Shown: positions 1 to 9,887, counted from the stretch's first letter. The stretch: 64,000 nt of DNA from Pseudomonas putida (GCF_028682475.1 NZ_JANHLE010000017.1:61614-125613), one strand, 5' to 3'. Program-made: numbers and translations. The notes: generated by a model from the letters alone, not told the origin.

Positions 1-558
1 CAGCAGCATCGACATGTCGCTACGGCTGATGGAAGTCAGGATCAGGACGCCCAGGCCACCGGCGCCGATGGTCGCGGCGATGGTCATGACGCCAATGTTC
101 ATCACCACGGCGGTACGCACGCCGGCGAGGATCACCGGCACGGCGATGGGCAGTTCGACCATGCGCAGGCGCTGGCCGAAGGTCATGCCGATACCGCGTG
201 CGGCTTCACGAATCCCCGGCTCGACATTGGTCAGCGCCAGGTAGGTGTTGCGCAGGATTGGCAGTAATGAGTAAAGGAACACTGCAGTGATTGCTGGCAG
301 AGGTCCGAGGCCCTGACCGAACTTGGAGTAGAACGGCAGCAGCAGGCCGAACAGGGCGATCGAGGGAATGGTCAGCAAAACGGTGGCGCAGGCCTGCAAG
401 GGACCGGCGAGGGCAGGGAAGCGGGTCATCAGGATGCCCAGCGGTACGCCGAACACAATCGCCAGGCTGACGGCGATGCCGACCAGGGTGATGTGCTGCC
501 AGGTCAGGTGCAGGACCTGGGCCCAGTCCAGGTGAGCGAAGGTATCGAGCATGGTCAT
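1..558 (-). CDS. Osmoprotectant (OpuC/YehW-type) ABC transporter permease, partial
   Basis: Inner-membrane permease of a glycine-betaine/choline-type ABC importer. The gene runs off the left edge, so 186 codons from the N-terminus are visible. The protein starts MTMLDTFAHLDWAQVL and has several hydrophobic spans, including TVLLTIPSIALFGLLLPF. The permease loop is seen at EPGIREAARGIGMTFGQRL, an EAA-type segment that contacts the ATPase. The start at 558 overlaps the stop of the binding-protein gene by 4 bases (ATGA), so the two are translationally coupled. The ATPase gene probably lies beyond the edge (inference). The true substrate within the OpuC/OsmX family cannot be read from sequence. 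Confidence 0.88.
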   Translation of the reverse strand, partial: MTMLDTFAHLDWAQVLHLTWQHITLVGIAVSLAIVFGVPLGILMTRFPALAGPLQACATVLLTIPSIALFGLLLPFYSKFGQGLGPLPAITAVFLYSLLPILRNTYLALTNVEPGIREAARGIGMTFGQRLRMVELPIAVPVILAGVRTAVVMNIGVMTIAATIGAGGLGVLILTSISRSDMSMLL

Positions 559-1463
559 GGCTGCTCCTGTGCAGGTGGATGCTGGCGCAGGTACTCGGCG
601 GCGACCTTGCCCGGGCTCTGGTGCTCGACGTCGACTTTGGCGTTGAGCTCGCGCAGGGTCTGGTCATCCAGTTGCTCGGCCAGCGGTTTGAGCAGGGTGG
701 CCAGTTGCGGGTGGGCGTCGAGGATTTCCTTGCGTACCACTGGGGCGGCGGTGTAATCGGGGAAGTAGTGTTTGTCGTCTTCGAGCAGCTTCAGGTCGAA
801 GGCGTTCAGGCGCCCGTCGGTGGTGTAGACCAGGCCGCTGAATACCTGGCCGTTGCGCAGCGCGGTGTAGACCAGGCCCGCGTCCATCTGGCGGATGTTG
901 CTGCGGCTCAGTTGCAGGTCGTAGGTTTCGGTGAGACCGACCAGGCCGTCGGGGCGGTTGGCGAACTCGGTGTCCAGGGCGATCACATGGGTGCGCTCTT
1001 GCTCTTCGCGCAGTACCTGGTTCAGCTGGCTGATGGTGTTCACCTGCGGATACTGCTCGGCGATCTTGCGCGGCAGGGCCAGGGCGTAGGTGTTGCTGAA
1101 CTTCGACGGCGTCAGCCAGATCAGGCCTTTGCGCGCATCCAGTTCCTTGACCTTGGCATAGGTAGCCGCAGCGCTGGGCATGCGCTCGGCGATATGGTTG
1201 TAGGACACCAGCGACACCCCGGTGTATTCCCAGACCATGTCCAGCTGGCCGGTTTCATGCGCGCTGCGCGCCAGATTGCTGCCCAGGCCACCGGTAATAC
1301 GCACATCGAAGCCATTCTGGTTGAGGTAGCGGGCGGTGATTTCTGCCAGCACGGTCTGTTCGGTGAAGACCCGTGCGCCGAGGCGGATCACAGGTTTTGT
1401 CGCGGCCTGGGCAAATCCCGAGAACAGCAGGGCCGCGCCCAGTAACAAGGCGATTCTTTTCAT
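555..1463 (-). CDS. Osmoprotectant ABC transporter substrate-binding protein (OpuCC/YehZ/OsmX family)
   Basis: A 302-residue periplasmic binding protein with a signal peptide of about 20 residues ending FAQA. The family pattern is clear in IRLGARVFTEQTVLAEI near residue 26, GGLGSNLARSAHETGQLDMVWEYTG near 59, and DLQLSRSNIRQMDAGLVYTAL near 180; these segments form the quaternary-amine binding lobe in this family. An AAGGAACTCC ribosome site precedes the ATG. It sits between two permease genes, an arrangement usual for OpuC/Yeh systems with two different permeases. Betaine, choline or carnitine are plausible ligands, but specificity is not decided here. Confidence 0.9.
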   Translation of the reverse strand: MKRIALLLGAALLFSGFAQAATKPVIRLGARVFTEQTVLAEITARYLNQNGFDVRITGGLGSNLARSAHETGQLDMVWEYTGVSLVSYNHIAERMPSAAATYAKVKELDARKGLIWLTPSKFSNTYALALPRKIAEQYPQVNTISQLNQVLREEQERTHVIALDTEFANRPDGLVGLTETYDLQLSRSNIRQMDAGLVYTALRNGQVFSGLVYTTDGRLNAFDLKLLEDDKHYFPDYTAAPVVRKEILDAHPQLATLLKPLAEQLDDQTLRELNAKVDVEHQSPGKVAAEYLRQHPPAQEQP

Positions 1464-1477
1464 TGGAGTTCCTTCGC

Positions 1478-2191
1478 TTAGTGGGCCAGGCCGCGTTCAA
1501 GCCAACGCCGGCTACCTTGCGCCACCAGGGCGTCAAGCAGCAGTGCGAGCAAGGCAGTGCAGGCTGCGCCGAGCAGCAGTTGCGGCTGATTGTTCAGGGC
1601 GATGCCAGGGAAAATCAGGCTGCCCAGGCTGTTGGCACCGATCAGGAACGACAGCGGTGCGGTGCCGACGTTGATTGCCAGAGCCACCCGCACACCACCG
1701 ATGATGATCGGCACGGCATTGGGCAGTTCGACTTGCCACAGCCGTTGACGGGCTGTCATGCCGATACCGGTAGCGGCTTCCTTGAGCGAGGCGGGAACGT
1801 TTTTCAGGCCCTCGTAGGTGTTGCGCACGATGGGCAGGAGGGAGGCGAGGAACAGGGCGAAGATCGCGGGACCGGCGCCGATGCCGAGAAAACTCAGGGC
1901 AATGGCCAGAACGGCCAGCGGGGGGATGGTGTTGCCAATGTTGAACAGCTGCATGAAACGTTCGGCGCGGTCGACCCGGTGTGGTCGACTCAAGGCAATC
2001 CCAGCGGGTATGCCCACGGCTAACGCCGCCACCATCGACAGCAGCACCAGCATCAGGTGCGCTTGCAGGTAGAACCACAGATCGGCGCGGTAGTGCGCGA
2101 TCGTATCGATGCCGATCCAGTGGATCAGCAGGGCCAGGATGACGAGCGCGAAGGCACATCCCATCAGCCCCTTGCCATAGCGTTTAGCCAC
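1478..2191 (-). CDS. Second osmoprotectant ABC transporter permease (OpuC/YehY type)
   Basis: A 237-residue inner-membrane permease, homologous to the partial one at the left edge: both share the NTYxxL and EAAxGIGMTxxQRLxxVELPxAVPxIxxGVR pattern. I choose the GTG at 2191 because AAGGAG lies 7 bases in front of it; reading further upstream would run into the leader without a ribosome site. The mature sequence begins VAKRYGKGLMGCAFALVILALLIHW, giving a first membrane span at once. It is the first gene of the transporter operon, 14 bases before the binding-protein gene. Confidence 0.88.
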   Translation of the reverse strand: MAKRYGKGLMGCAFALVILALLIHWIGIDTIAHYRADLWFYLQAHLMLVLLSMVAALAVGIPAGIALSRPHRVDRAERFMQLFNIGNTIPPLAVLAIALSFLGIGAGPAIFALFLASLLPIVRNTYEGLKNVPASLKEAATGIGMTARQRLWQVELPNAVPIIIGGVRVALAINVGTAPLSFLIGANSLGSLIFPGIALNNQPQLLLGAACTALLALLLDALVAQGSRRWLERGLAH

Positions 2192-2566
2192 AGGCGGACT
2201 CCTTTTGTTGTCGGCGAACACACTCCCGTGGCGGCCACCATTCCAGGTGGCAGGCAGTGCGATCGCGATAAGCAGCGTGCTGTCCGAAGCGGAGCAGAAC
2301 ACGCCATAAGCGAAGCCTCGTCAGGCTCGTAGTGCCGGTAAAACCACCCCTGACGAACGGTCAAAGCCGAGTGCGAATCAGGGGAGTGGACGCCTCCACA
2401 GCCGTAAAGGTTCCCATCTGAAGCAGCATTTGGCCAGCGTTGATTGCTTGATGGCTCCCCGTTTCCCTCTGCGCTTTTCCTCGTCAGCCCCCTTGAATAC
2501 AGGGCTGCAGGAGACTCCGACGAGTGGTCTGCGGACCCTGAAAAATCTCACAAAGGAAAGCTAACG
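2192..2566. other. 375-bp intergenic region with several hairpins, divergent leaders
   Basis: No convincing gene lies here. The short open frames on both strands lack ribosome sites and family features. Hairpins seen are AGCCT/AGGCT (2314-2327), CCCCTGA/TCAGGGG (2347-2353 with 2378-2384), GTGGA/TCCAC around a 4-base loop (2386-2399), AGCCC/GGGCT (2486-2506) and GGTC/GACC (2526-2537). The first three could belong to the leader of the minus-strand transporter operon; the last two lie just before the plus-strand gene at 2567. I matched none of them to a known riboswitch class. Confidence 0.5.
2480..2537 (+). promoter_or_regulatory. Candidate structured 5' leader of the gene at 2567
   Basis: CTCGTC (2480-2485) can pair with GACGAG (2519-2524), enclosing an AGCCC/GGGCT hairpin and a short GGA/TCC hairpin like a three-way junction. 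A perfect GGTC-TGCG-GACC hairpin follows (2526-2537), and then an A-rich single-stranded stretch and the ribosome site. This compact shape suggests a regulated leader, but it could also be chance in GC-rich DNA. Confidence 0.35.
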
Positions 2567-3139
2567 ATGCTCAAACACAACTATGATCGTTCGTTCATTG
2601 CCCGCGTTGCTTGTACGACGCCGGGTTACGAGGGGTATCTTGATTGCGCCAGGCTAGCGATCAAGGATGGCCAGGCTGCACGGGTCGCCGATGACTGGAT
2701 GATCGTGACGTCAATGCTGGCGCGTGAGCCTCATTACTTCTGGTTTCGTTGCCTGTTTGACGCATCCATTGGTCGTCCCTACTACGACATCCAGTCCTGG
2801 AGCCGTCGTAGCGGTCGTGACTTCAATTCCAGGAAACGTCACCTGGACTGCAGCTACAACGGATTCCCCGGGCTGTACGCTGAAACTCCCGAAGATCAGC
2901 GCCTCTGGAAGGTGATGACCCTTCAGGACGGTCGCTTCGCCAGCATGACCTCGATTGTGGAAGTCGGGCAGAAGATCGACGCGCGAATCCGCACGCGCTC
3001 GAACCTTGATCTACAGGCGGTCGACCGCCGACGGGTGGGCGATCAGTGGTTCGCCTCGGCGGCGACCGGTGGCGGGCAGGCGCTGGACCTGTGTCTGGAA
3101 ATTACCCACATCGGTGAAGAACTGCTCGACGATCATTGA
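2567..3139 (+). CDS. Hypothetical protein of unknown function
   Basis: A 190-residue soluble protein beginning MLKHNYDRSF. I do not recognise a family. I chose the ATG at 2567 because CAAAGGAAAGC precedes it at a normal distance; an upstream in-frame ATG at 2444 would put the coding region through the structured leader. There is no signal peptide or membrane span. The sequence is rich in aromatic and charged residues (DDWMIVTS, EPHYFWFRCLFD, RPYYDIQSWSRRSGRDF), with a Gly-rich patch near the C-terminus and an acidic end (EELLDDH). It stands alone, between the transporter operon and prfC. Confidence 0.7.
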   Translation: MLKHNYDRSFIARVACTTPGYEGYLDCARLAIKDGQAARVADDWMIVTSMLAREPHYFWFRCLFDASIGRPYYDIQSWSRRSGRDFNSRKRHLDCSYNGFPGLYAETPEDQRLWKVMTLQDGRFASMTSIVEVGQKIDARIRTRSNLDLQAVDRRRVGDQWFASAATGGGQALDLCLEITHIGEELLDDH

Positions 3140-3189
3140 CCGATGCACCCGCATTCCGGCCATTTCGGCTGGGATGCAGGCGCCGCTGG

Positions 3190-3218
3190 TTGGGTCCGCC
3201 ACGGGTTTCGGGTATAAT
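3190..3218 (+). promoter_or_regulatory. Candidate sigma-70 promoter of prfC
   Basis: A perfect -10 box TATAAT (3213-3218) lies 17 bases after TTGGGT (3190-3195), 38 bases before the prfC start. The -10 is strong and the -35 matches three of six consensus bases. Confidence 0.55.
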
Positions 3219-3256
3219 CTTCGCCCTTTTTTGAATCCCTTGCCAGGCGATTTCCC

Positions 3257-4840
3257 ATGACCAACCAGGCCGCCGAAGTCGCGAAACGCCGCACCTTCGC
3301 CATTATTTCCCACCCCGACGCGGGTAAGACCACCATCACCGAGAAGCTGTTGCTGATGGGCAAGGCGATTGCCGTTGCCGGTACGGTGAAATCGCGAAAG
3401 TCCGACCGCCATGCCACCTCCGACTGGATGGAAATGGAAAAGCAGCGGGGTATCTCGATTACCACCTCGGTGATGCAGTTCCCGTACCGCGAGCACATGA
3501 TCAACCTGCTCGACACCCCCGGTCACGAAGACTTCTCCGAAGATACCTACCGCACCCTGACCGCCGTCGACTCGGCGCTGATGGTGCTCGACGGCGGTAA
3601 AGGTGTAGAGCCGCGAACCATTGCCCTGATGGACGTCTGCCGCCTGCGTGATACGCCAATCGTCAGCTTCATCAACAAACTCGACCGTGATATCCGCGAC
3701 CCGATCGAACTGCTCGACGAGATCGAAGCGGTCCTGAAGATCAAGGCCGCGCCGATCACCTGGCCGATCGGTTGCTACCGCGACTTCAAAGGCGTTTACC
3801 ACCTCGCTGGCGACTACATCATCGTCTACACCCCGGGCCATGGCCACGAGCGCACCGAGGTGAAGATCATCGAGAAGCTCGACTCCGACGAAGCCCGCGC
3901 ACACCTGGGGGACGAGTACGAGCGCTTCCTCGAACAGCTGGAACTGGTGCAGGGCGCCTGCCACGAATTCGACCAGGACGAGTTCATGCGCGGCGAGCTG
4001 ACCCCGGTGTTCTTCGGTACCGCACTGGGCAACTTCGGTGTTGACCATGTGCTCGATGCTGTCGTCGACTGGGCGCCACGTCCGTTGCCACGGGTTGCCA
4101 ACGAGCGTAGCGTCGAGCCGGTGGAAGAGAAATTCAGCGGTTTCGTGTTCAAGATCCAGGCGAACATGGACCCCAAGCACCGCGACCGTATTGCCTTCAT
4201 GCGTATCTGCTCAGGCAAGTACGAGAAGGGCATGAAAATGCGTCACGTGCGTACCGGCAAGGACCTGCGCATCGGCGACGCGCTGACCTTCTTCTCCTCC
4301 GAGCGTGAGCAACTGGAAGAGGCCTGGGCCGGCGACATCATCGGTCTGCACAACCACGGCACCATCCAGATCGGCGACACCTTCACCGAAGGCGAAGCGC
4401 TGGGCTTCACCGGTATCCCGCACTTCGCCCCGGAACTGTTCCGCCGCGTTCGTCTGAAAGATCCGCTCAAGTCCAAGCAATTGCGTCAGGGTTTGCAGCA
4501 GCTGGCCGAAGAGGGCGCGACCCAGGTGTTCTTCCCCGAGCGCAGCAACGACATCATCCTCGGCGCCGTTGGTGTGCTGCAGTTCGATGTGGTCGCCAGC
4601 CGCCTGAAGGAAGAGTACAAGGTCGAATGCGCCTACGAGCCGATCACCGTGTGGTCCGCGCGCTGGATCAGCTGTGACGACAAGAAGAAGCTTGAGGAAT
4701 TCAAGAACAAGGCCGTGGAGAACCTGGCCATCGACGGTGGTGGTCACCTGACCTACCTGGCCCCGACCCGGGTCAACCTGGCGCTGATGGAAGAACGCTG
4801 GCCGGATGTGAAATTCCGCGCTACTCGCGAGCACCATTAA
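3257..4840 (+). CDS. prfC: Peptide chain release factor 3
   Basis: A 527-residue cytoplasmic GTPase that removes release factors RF1/RF2 from the ribosome after translation ends. The translational GTPase signature is complete: P-loop HPDAGKTT at 19-26, the effector region around [17 protein letters not shown] near 55-71, DTPGH at 86-90 and NKLD at 140-143. The length equals that of the E. coli protein. It is a single-gene unit with its own likely promoter, ended by a REP pair in the convergent gap to the next gene. Confidence 0.97.
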   Translation: MTNQAAEVAKRRTFAIISHPDAGKTTITEKLLLMGKAIAVAGTVKSRKSDRHATSDWMEMEKQRGISITTSVMQFPYREHMINLLDTPGHEDFSEDTYRTLTAVDSALMVLDGGKGVEPRTIALMDVCRLRDTPIVSFINKLDRDIRDPIELLDEIEAVLKIKAAPITWPIGCYRDFKGVYHLAGDYIIVYTPGHGHERTEVKIIEKLDSDEARAHLGDEYERFLEQLELVQGACHEFDQDEFMRGELTPVFFGTALGNFGVDHVLDAVVDWAPRPLPRVANERSVEPVEEKFSGFVFKIQANMDPKHRDRIAFMRICSGKYEKGMKMRHVRTGKDLRIGDALTFFSSEREQLEEAWAGDIIGLHNHGTIQIGDTFTEGEALGFTGIPHFAPELFRRVRLKDPLKSKQLRQGLQQLAEEGATQVFFPERSNDIILGAVGVLQFDVVASRLKEEYKVECAYEPITVWSARWISCDDKKKLEEFKNKAVENLAIDGGGHLTYLAPTRVNLALMEERWPDVKFRATREHH

Positions 4841-4849
4841 GTAAAAAAC

Positions 4850-4917
4850 ATCGCGGGGCAAGCCCGCTCCCACCGGTATATCACTACCCCCCGGTGGGAG
4901 CGGGCTTGCCCCGCGAT
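4850..4917. repeat. REP palindrome pair (family A)
   Basis: Two 27-base copies of the repeat with core GGGGCAAGCCCGCTCC face each other (4850-4876 and 4891-4917) around a 14-base spacer. The arms are perfect complements. The pair fills the gap between the convergent genes prfC and the binding-protein gene, where it may also act as a transcript-end hairpin. Confidence 0.9.
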
Positions 4918-4921
4918 TGTC

Positions 4922-6055
<1,134 letters not shown>

Positions 6056-6397
6056 TCAGAAAATCAGTACGTAGGTTTTGCGCACGGTTTCCTCAATGTC
6101 CCAGATACCCGTGCTGTTGGCCGGCAGCATGATGGCGTCGCCGGCTTCGATGGTCAGTGGCTCGCCACCGTCGGGGGTGAAGGTGCAGCGGCCCTTGATG
6201 AAGTGGCAGAACTCCTGCTGGACAATCTGCCGACGCCAGCGCCCCGGGGTGCATTCCCAGATGCCGGTTTCAACGCCGTCGCTGCGCTCGACAGCGGTCA
6301 CCGAGGCAATCGAAACCGGCTCGCCGAGGGGCACGGCGACGGGGTTGGACTCTTGCAAAGCGACAGTGTCGGTGTTCTTGAACTGGGTAATGCTCAT
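6056..6397 (-). CDS. Cupin-domain protein (DUF861/EutQ-like)
   Basis: A 113-residue single-domain cupin. The core is GIWECTPGRWRRQIVQQEFCHFIKGRCTFTPDGGEPLTIEAGDAIMLP, the double-psi turn typical of the (S)-ureidoglycine aminohydrolase/EutQ-like group. The usual metal-binding His pair is weak: only His in EFCHFI is evident. It lies 32 bases after the FAD oxidase and 54 bases before the binding protein, so the three are probably co-transcribed. Such small cupins often accompany amine-catabolic oxidases in Pseudomonas; the exact reaction is not known. Confidence 0.82.
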   Translation of the reverse strand: MSITQFKNTDTVALQESNPVAVPLGEPVSIASVTAVERSDGVETGIWECTPGRWRRQIVQQEFCHFIKGRCTFTPDGGEPLTIEAGDAIMLPANSTGIWDIEETVRKTYVLIF

Positions 6398-6429
6398 ACC
6401 GGTGGATCCTGTGCAGGGGGAACGAAAAG

Positions 6430-7836
6430 TCAGCGCATGAAACCTTCCATGAAGTCCGCCACGCCACTGGCCAGGCGTCGGCGCCAGGGGGCGCTGGCCG
6501 GGTCGGCGAGGGTCTGGTCCTCATGGACGAAACTCTTGATGATGGCGTTGTAGCCCAGCCAGCGGCACGGCTCCGGCTCCCAGCCTTTGAGGCTGGACAG
6601 CGTGCTGTCAGGGTGAACCCAGGGTTGTTCGGTCAGCTCGCTGCGCCGTTCAAGAATCAGCTCGGCCAGCGTCCGTCCGCCCAGGTTGCTGGCGCCGACG
6701 CCTTCGCCGCCGTAGCCACCGGCCAGGGCAATGCCTTGCTTGCGGTCACACAGCATGTGCGGCTGGAAGCGCCGGGCCATGCCCAGGTTGCCGCCCCAGG
6801 CGTGGGTGATGGCGACGTCCTTGAGCTGCGGGAACAGCTCGCCGAACAGGTAGCGACGCAGTTCGATCTCGCTGCTGGTAAGGTCGAAGTTTTCCCGCAG
6901 ACGACCGGCAAAGCGGTAGCCACCACGGGCGCCGAACACCAGACGGTTGTCGGCGCTGCGCTGACCATAGGTGACCTGGCGGCTGTTTTCGCTGAAGGCC
7001 TGGCCGCGATTGAGGCCGATCTTCTGCCAGACATCCTCCGGTAGTGGCTCGGTGGCGACCAGCAGACTTTGCACGGGCATCTGGTAATGGCCCAGCGGCG
7101 GCAGGCTGACCGAGTAGCCCTCGACCGCCGGTACCAGCCACTGACACTTGATTCGTGCCTGCGCGGTACGGACTTCGCCTGCACGCCAGTCGAGTACCGG
7201 GCTGTTTTCGTACAGGCGCACGCCCATGCCTTCCACCGTCCGCGCCAGGCTGCGCACCAGTTTGGCCGGTTGAATGGTTGCCACATTGGAATTGAAGATC
7301 GCCCCGTAGGCTTTTCTGACGCGCAGCTGGCTGGCCAGTTGCTCAGGGCTCAGCCAGCAGTAGTCGGCTTCGTTCAGGCCTTGCTTGTAGAGCTTGTCCA
7401 GATAGGCGCGCAGGCTGGCTTGCTGTTCTGGATAACGTGCCGCGCAATACAGCACGCCGCCCTTGCGATAGTCGCAGTCGATTGCTTCGCGTTCGAGTAC
7501 GCGCTGCACTTCGTCGGGGATGCCATGCAGCAAGTCATAGGAGGCCCGGCGTTGCTCGGGGGAACTGGCCGCGAGCAGGCGATCCTCGCCGAGCAGATTG
7601 CCCATCAGCCAGCCGCCATTGCGGCCGGAGGCACCGAAGCCGGCGATATTGGCTTCGACGATGGCGATGTTCAGCTGCGGGGCTTGGCGTTTCAGGTAGT
7701 AGGCGGTCCACAGCCCGGTGTAGCCGGCGCCGATGATGCAGACATCCACGTCCAGGTCCTGCTGCAGGGCCGCACGTACGCTCAGCGTCTCATCCAGCTG
7801 GTCCATCCAAAGGCTGATCTTGCGCCATGCCTGCAT
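6430..7836 (-). CDS. FAD-dependent amine oxidoreductase (DAO family, PuuB/OrdL-like)
   Basis: A 468-residue flavoprotein. The N-terminal dinucleotide fold is DVCIIGAGYTGLWTAYYL with GxGxxG at 36-41, followed by the acidic residue of VEANIAGFGASGRNGGWL, which is typical of gamma-glutamylputrescine oxidase and related amine oxidases. A second flavin contact, GGYGGEGVGASNLGGRTLAE, lies near residue 370-390. GTGGAG precedes the ATG. The gene lies 63 bases after the regulator and starts the metabolic part of the cluster. Gamma-glutamyl-amine or another secondary amine is a likely substrate (inference from family and the PotF-like neighbour). Confidence 0.87.
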   Translation of the reverse strand: MQAWRKISLWMDQLDETLSVRAALQQDLDVDVCIIGAGYTGLWTAYYLKRQAPQLNIAIVEANIAGFGASGRNGGWLMGNLLGEDRLLAASSPEQRRASYDLLHGIPDEVQRVLEREAIDCDYRKGGVLYCAARYPEQQASLRAYLDKLYKQGLNEADYCWLSPEQLASQLRVRKAYGAIFNSNVATIQPAKLVRSLARTVEGMGVRLYENSPVLDWRAGEVRTAQARIKCQWLVPAVEGYSVSLPPLGHYQMPVQSLLVATEPLPEDVWQKIGLNRGQAFSENSRQVTYGQRSADNRLVFGARGGYRFAGRLRENFDLTSSEIELRRYLFGELFPQLKDVAITHAWGGNLGMARRFQPHMLCDRKQGIALAGGYGGEGVGASNLGGRTLAELILERRSELTEQPWVHPDSTLSSLKGWEPEPCRWLGYNAIIKSFVHEDQTLADPASAPWRRRLASGVADFMEGFMR

Positions 7837-7899
7837 TGTTTCGGCTCCACATCCGTTACGGTCTGTGGGCGATCCTAGAAGCTGCCAGGGGGCGCTGTC

Positions 7900-8709
7900 T
7901 TAGCTGCGTGCACGCAGAGAATTCTGCTTGACCCAGGCCTTGGGCGAGAGCCCGGTGTGCTGACGGAAACACTTGTAGAACGCCGACAGCGAATTGAAAC
8001 CGGCAGCAAAGGCCAGGTCGTCGACCTTGGCGTTGGCAGGCGCTTGCTCCAGGCCATCGAGCAGATGCTGCAGACGCGCCTGGTTGACGTAGCGGTAGAA
8101 GCTCTGGCCGAGCACCTGGTTGAGCAGGTAGGAAATCTGGTTGCGGCTGTAGCCGCTGGCGTCAGCAACCTGTTGCAGGTCCAGCTCCGGGTCGAGGTAG
8201 GGGCGCTGGCGCTGAAAGTAGTGCTCCAGGTCCTGGGCCATGGTCGACAGCTGGCGGGGCGACAGGCCCAGGCGGCTGGTGGCCGGGCGAGGGCCGGAAC
8301 GGGCGCTGCCATTGCTGTCTCGGCGGATCAGGGTGGCGTATTCATTGACCCGCCAGATCAGCCCGTCCTTCACGGTAATCGCTTCGCTGGACTGGAACGC
8401 CACCAGGCCTTCGCCACCCTGGACCGTGACCTGGTACTGGATGAACGCCGTGCAGCCGTCGACACGGATGCGGTCGCTGTGAACGATGTCTTCGCCCGCC
8501 TCATGGGGCAGGCAGGCACGTACGTAATCGCGCAGCTCGCTGTAGCCGAGCACGCGGTTCTGGAAGAAGTCGTGGTACTGAACGTCCGGGTGATAGAGCG
8601 CGATCACGCCGTCGAGGTCGCGATGCTTCCAGCACAGGTGGTAGCGCAGGACGGTGTCGGCGGTAATCGGGGTTTGTTCGGGGCCGTCGGCGAGCGTGGT
8701 CAGGGTCAT
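7900..8709 (-). CDS. AraC-family regulator with N-terminal SnoaL-like domain
   Basis: A 269-residue transcription factor. Residues about 15-130 look like a SnoaL/NTF2-like fold (LRYHLCWKHRDLDGVIALYHPDVQYHDFF). Residues about 175-265 hold two AraC helix-turn-helix units (LQQVADASGYSRNQISYLLNQVLG and VDDLAFAAGFNSLSAFYKCFRQHTGLSPKAW). I start at 8709 because the reading frame upstream shows no domain continuation and would overlap the divergent promoter; no strong ribosome site precedes either choice. It lies at the head of the oxidase-cupin-binding-protein group and probably controls it; its ligand is unknown. Confidence 0.8.
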   Translation of the reverse strand: MTLTTLADGPEQTPITADTVLRYHLCWKHRDLDGVIALYHPDVQYHDFFQNRVLGYSELRDYVRACLPHEAGEDIVHSDRIRVDGCTAFIQYQVTVQGGEGLVAFQSSEAITVKDGLIWRVNEYATLIRRDSNGSARSGPRPATSRLGLSPRQLSTMAQDLEHYFQRQRPYLDPELDLQQVADASGYSRNQISYLLNQVLGQSFYRYVNQARLQHLLDGLEQAPANAKVDDLAFAAGFNSLSAFYKCFRQHTGLSPKAWVKQNSLRARS

Positions 8710-8958
8710 GGAGAGATAGTGCCGGGGGCTCGGCTTTGACACAAGTCCAACGGGGCCTGAGGAAAACTGCCGGCATTCATTGCATAAACCCTGAGTCGGG
8801 AACGGCCATCCGGGTGTTTTGCACGATCCGTGAATTAAGCCGAAATCTAAGCCATTGATTATTCTCCAGGATATTTTTTGACACATTTGGCACAGCGCCT
8901 GCACCGTTTTCAGAGCAAGCCAACTGGATCTGTTGTTCACGACTAAAGGCGCTATCTC

Positions 8959-9861
8959 ATGATTACTTCTGCCGAACTGTCATCCGTTGCTACTGACGCC
9001 CCCAATCGCTCGGGCGTATCGTGGGCGGCGATTTTCGCCGGCGCCGCCGCCGCTGCTGCCCTCTCGTTGATTCTGCTGGTCCTGGGCGCGGGGCTGGGAT
9101 TCGCGGCCACTTCGCCCTGGGCTGACGAAGGCGCCAGCGCCGAAGCCCTGGGCATCTCGACCATCATCTGGCTGCTGCTGACGCAGATTCTTGCCTCAGG
9201 GCTCGGTGGTTACATTGCCGGCCGCTTGCGGGTGAAATGGGCCAACCTGCATGGCGATGAAGTGTATTTTCGCGACACGGCCCATGGCTTTCTCGCCTGG
9301 GCGGTGGCCACGCTGGTGGCGGCCATGTTGATCGTGGGCAGCGCTGGCGGCCTGGTCAGCGCAGGCGCGCAAGCGGGAGCAGGGGCAATGGCCGCAGCGT
9401 CCACCGTTGTGGCCAAGTCCGACCCCATGGGCTATTTCGTCGACAGCCTGTTCCGTAGTGAAACCCCGAATACAGTCAATGAAGACGCTGCCAACGGCGT
9501 GGCGGGGCGAATTCTGGCCAGGACAATCGCTCAAGGTGGTGCGCTGGGTGAAGCCGACCGTACCTATCTGGCCCAACTGGTCGCCCAGCGTATCGGCGTG
9601 AGCCAGGTCGAGGCCGAGGCACGCGTCGATCAAGTCTTCGCGCAGATCCAGCAAGCCAAGGTCCAGGCGCAGCAGGCGGCTGATACCGCCGCCAAGGTGG
9701 CGGCATGGACTGCTCTATGGACCTTTGTTGCCCTGCTGTGCGGCGCGTTCTTTGCCAGCTTCGCGGCGCTGTTCGGTGGCCGTCAGCGCGACCAGGTGCA
9801 GTGGCTGGAGGGTGATGCGGCGGACTACACCGCTCGGCACGCTAGCGCACCGATTCGATAA
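8959..9861 (+). CDS. Integral membrane protein of unknown function
   Basis: A 300-residue protein with about four membrane spans: near 23-50 (WAAIFAGAAAAAALSLILLVLGAGLGF), 68-88, 112-142 and 248-276. Between the third and fourth spans is a soluble part of roughly 100 residues that is rich in Ala and Gln and likely helical (QVEAEARVDQVFAQIQQAKVQAQQAADTAAKV), suggesting a coiled coil. I recognise it as a conserved hypothetical in Pseudomonas but not by function. It is divergent from the AraC-type gene and is followed 26 bases later by a tiny membrane-peptide gene. Confidence 0.75.
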   Translation: MITSAELSSVATDAPNRSGVSWAAIFAGAAAAAALSLILLVLGAGLGFAATSPWADEGASAEALGISTIIWLLLTQILASGLGGYIAGRLRVKWANLHGDEVYFRDTAHGFLAWAVATLVAAMLIVGSAGGLVSAGAQAGAGAMAAASTVVAKSDPMGYFVDSLFRSETPNTVNEDAANGVAGRILARTIAQGGALGEADRTYLAQLVAQRIGVSQVEAEARVDQVFAQIQQAKVQAQQAADTAAKVAAWTALWTFVALLCGAFFASFAALFGGRQRDQVQWLEGDAADYTARHASAPIR

Positions 9862-9887
9862 CGCTTCAACCAACGAGGAGAACTGTC

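Noticed and set aside
2164..2364. 66-residue frame before the transporter permease
   Set aside because: It lacks a ribosome site and overlaps the hairpin-rich leader and the true GTG start.
2480..2540. Guanidine (mini-ykkC) riboswitch
   Set aside because: Two stems are present, but the loops do not have the ACGR pattern required for that class.
4850..4917. CRISPR-like repeats
   Set aside because: The repeats are inverted pairs with short spacers and do not form a regular direct-repeat array; they are REP elements.
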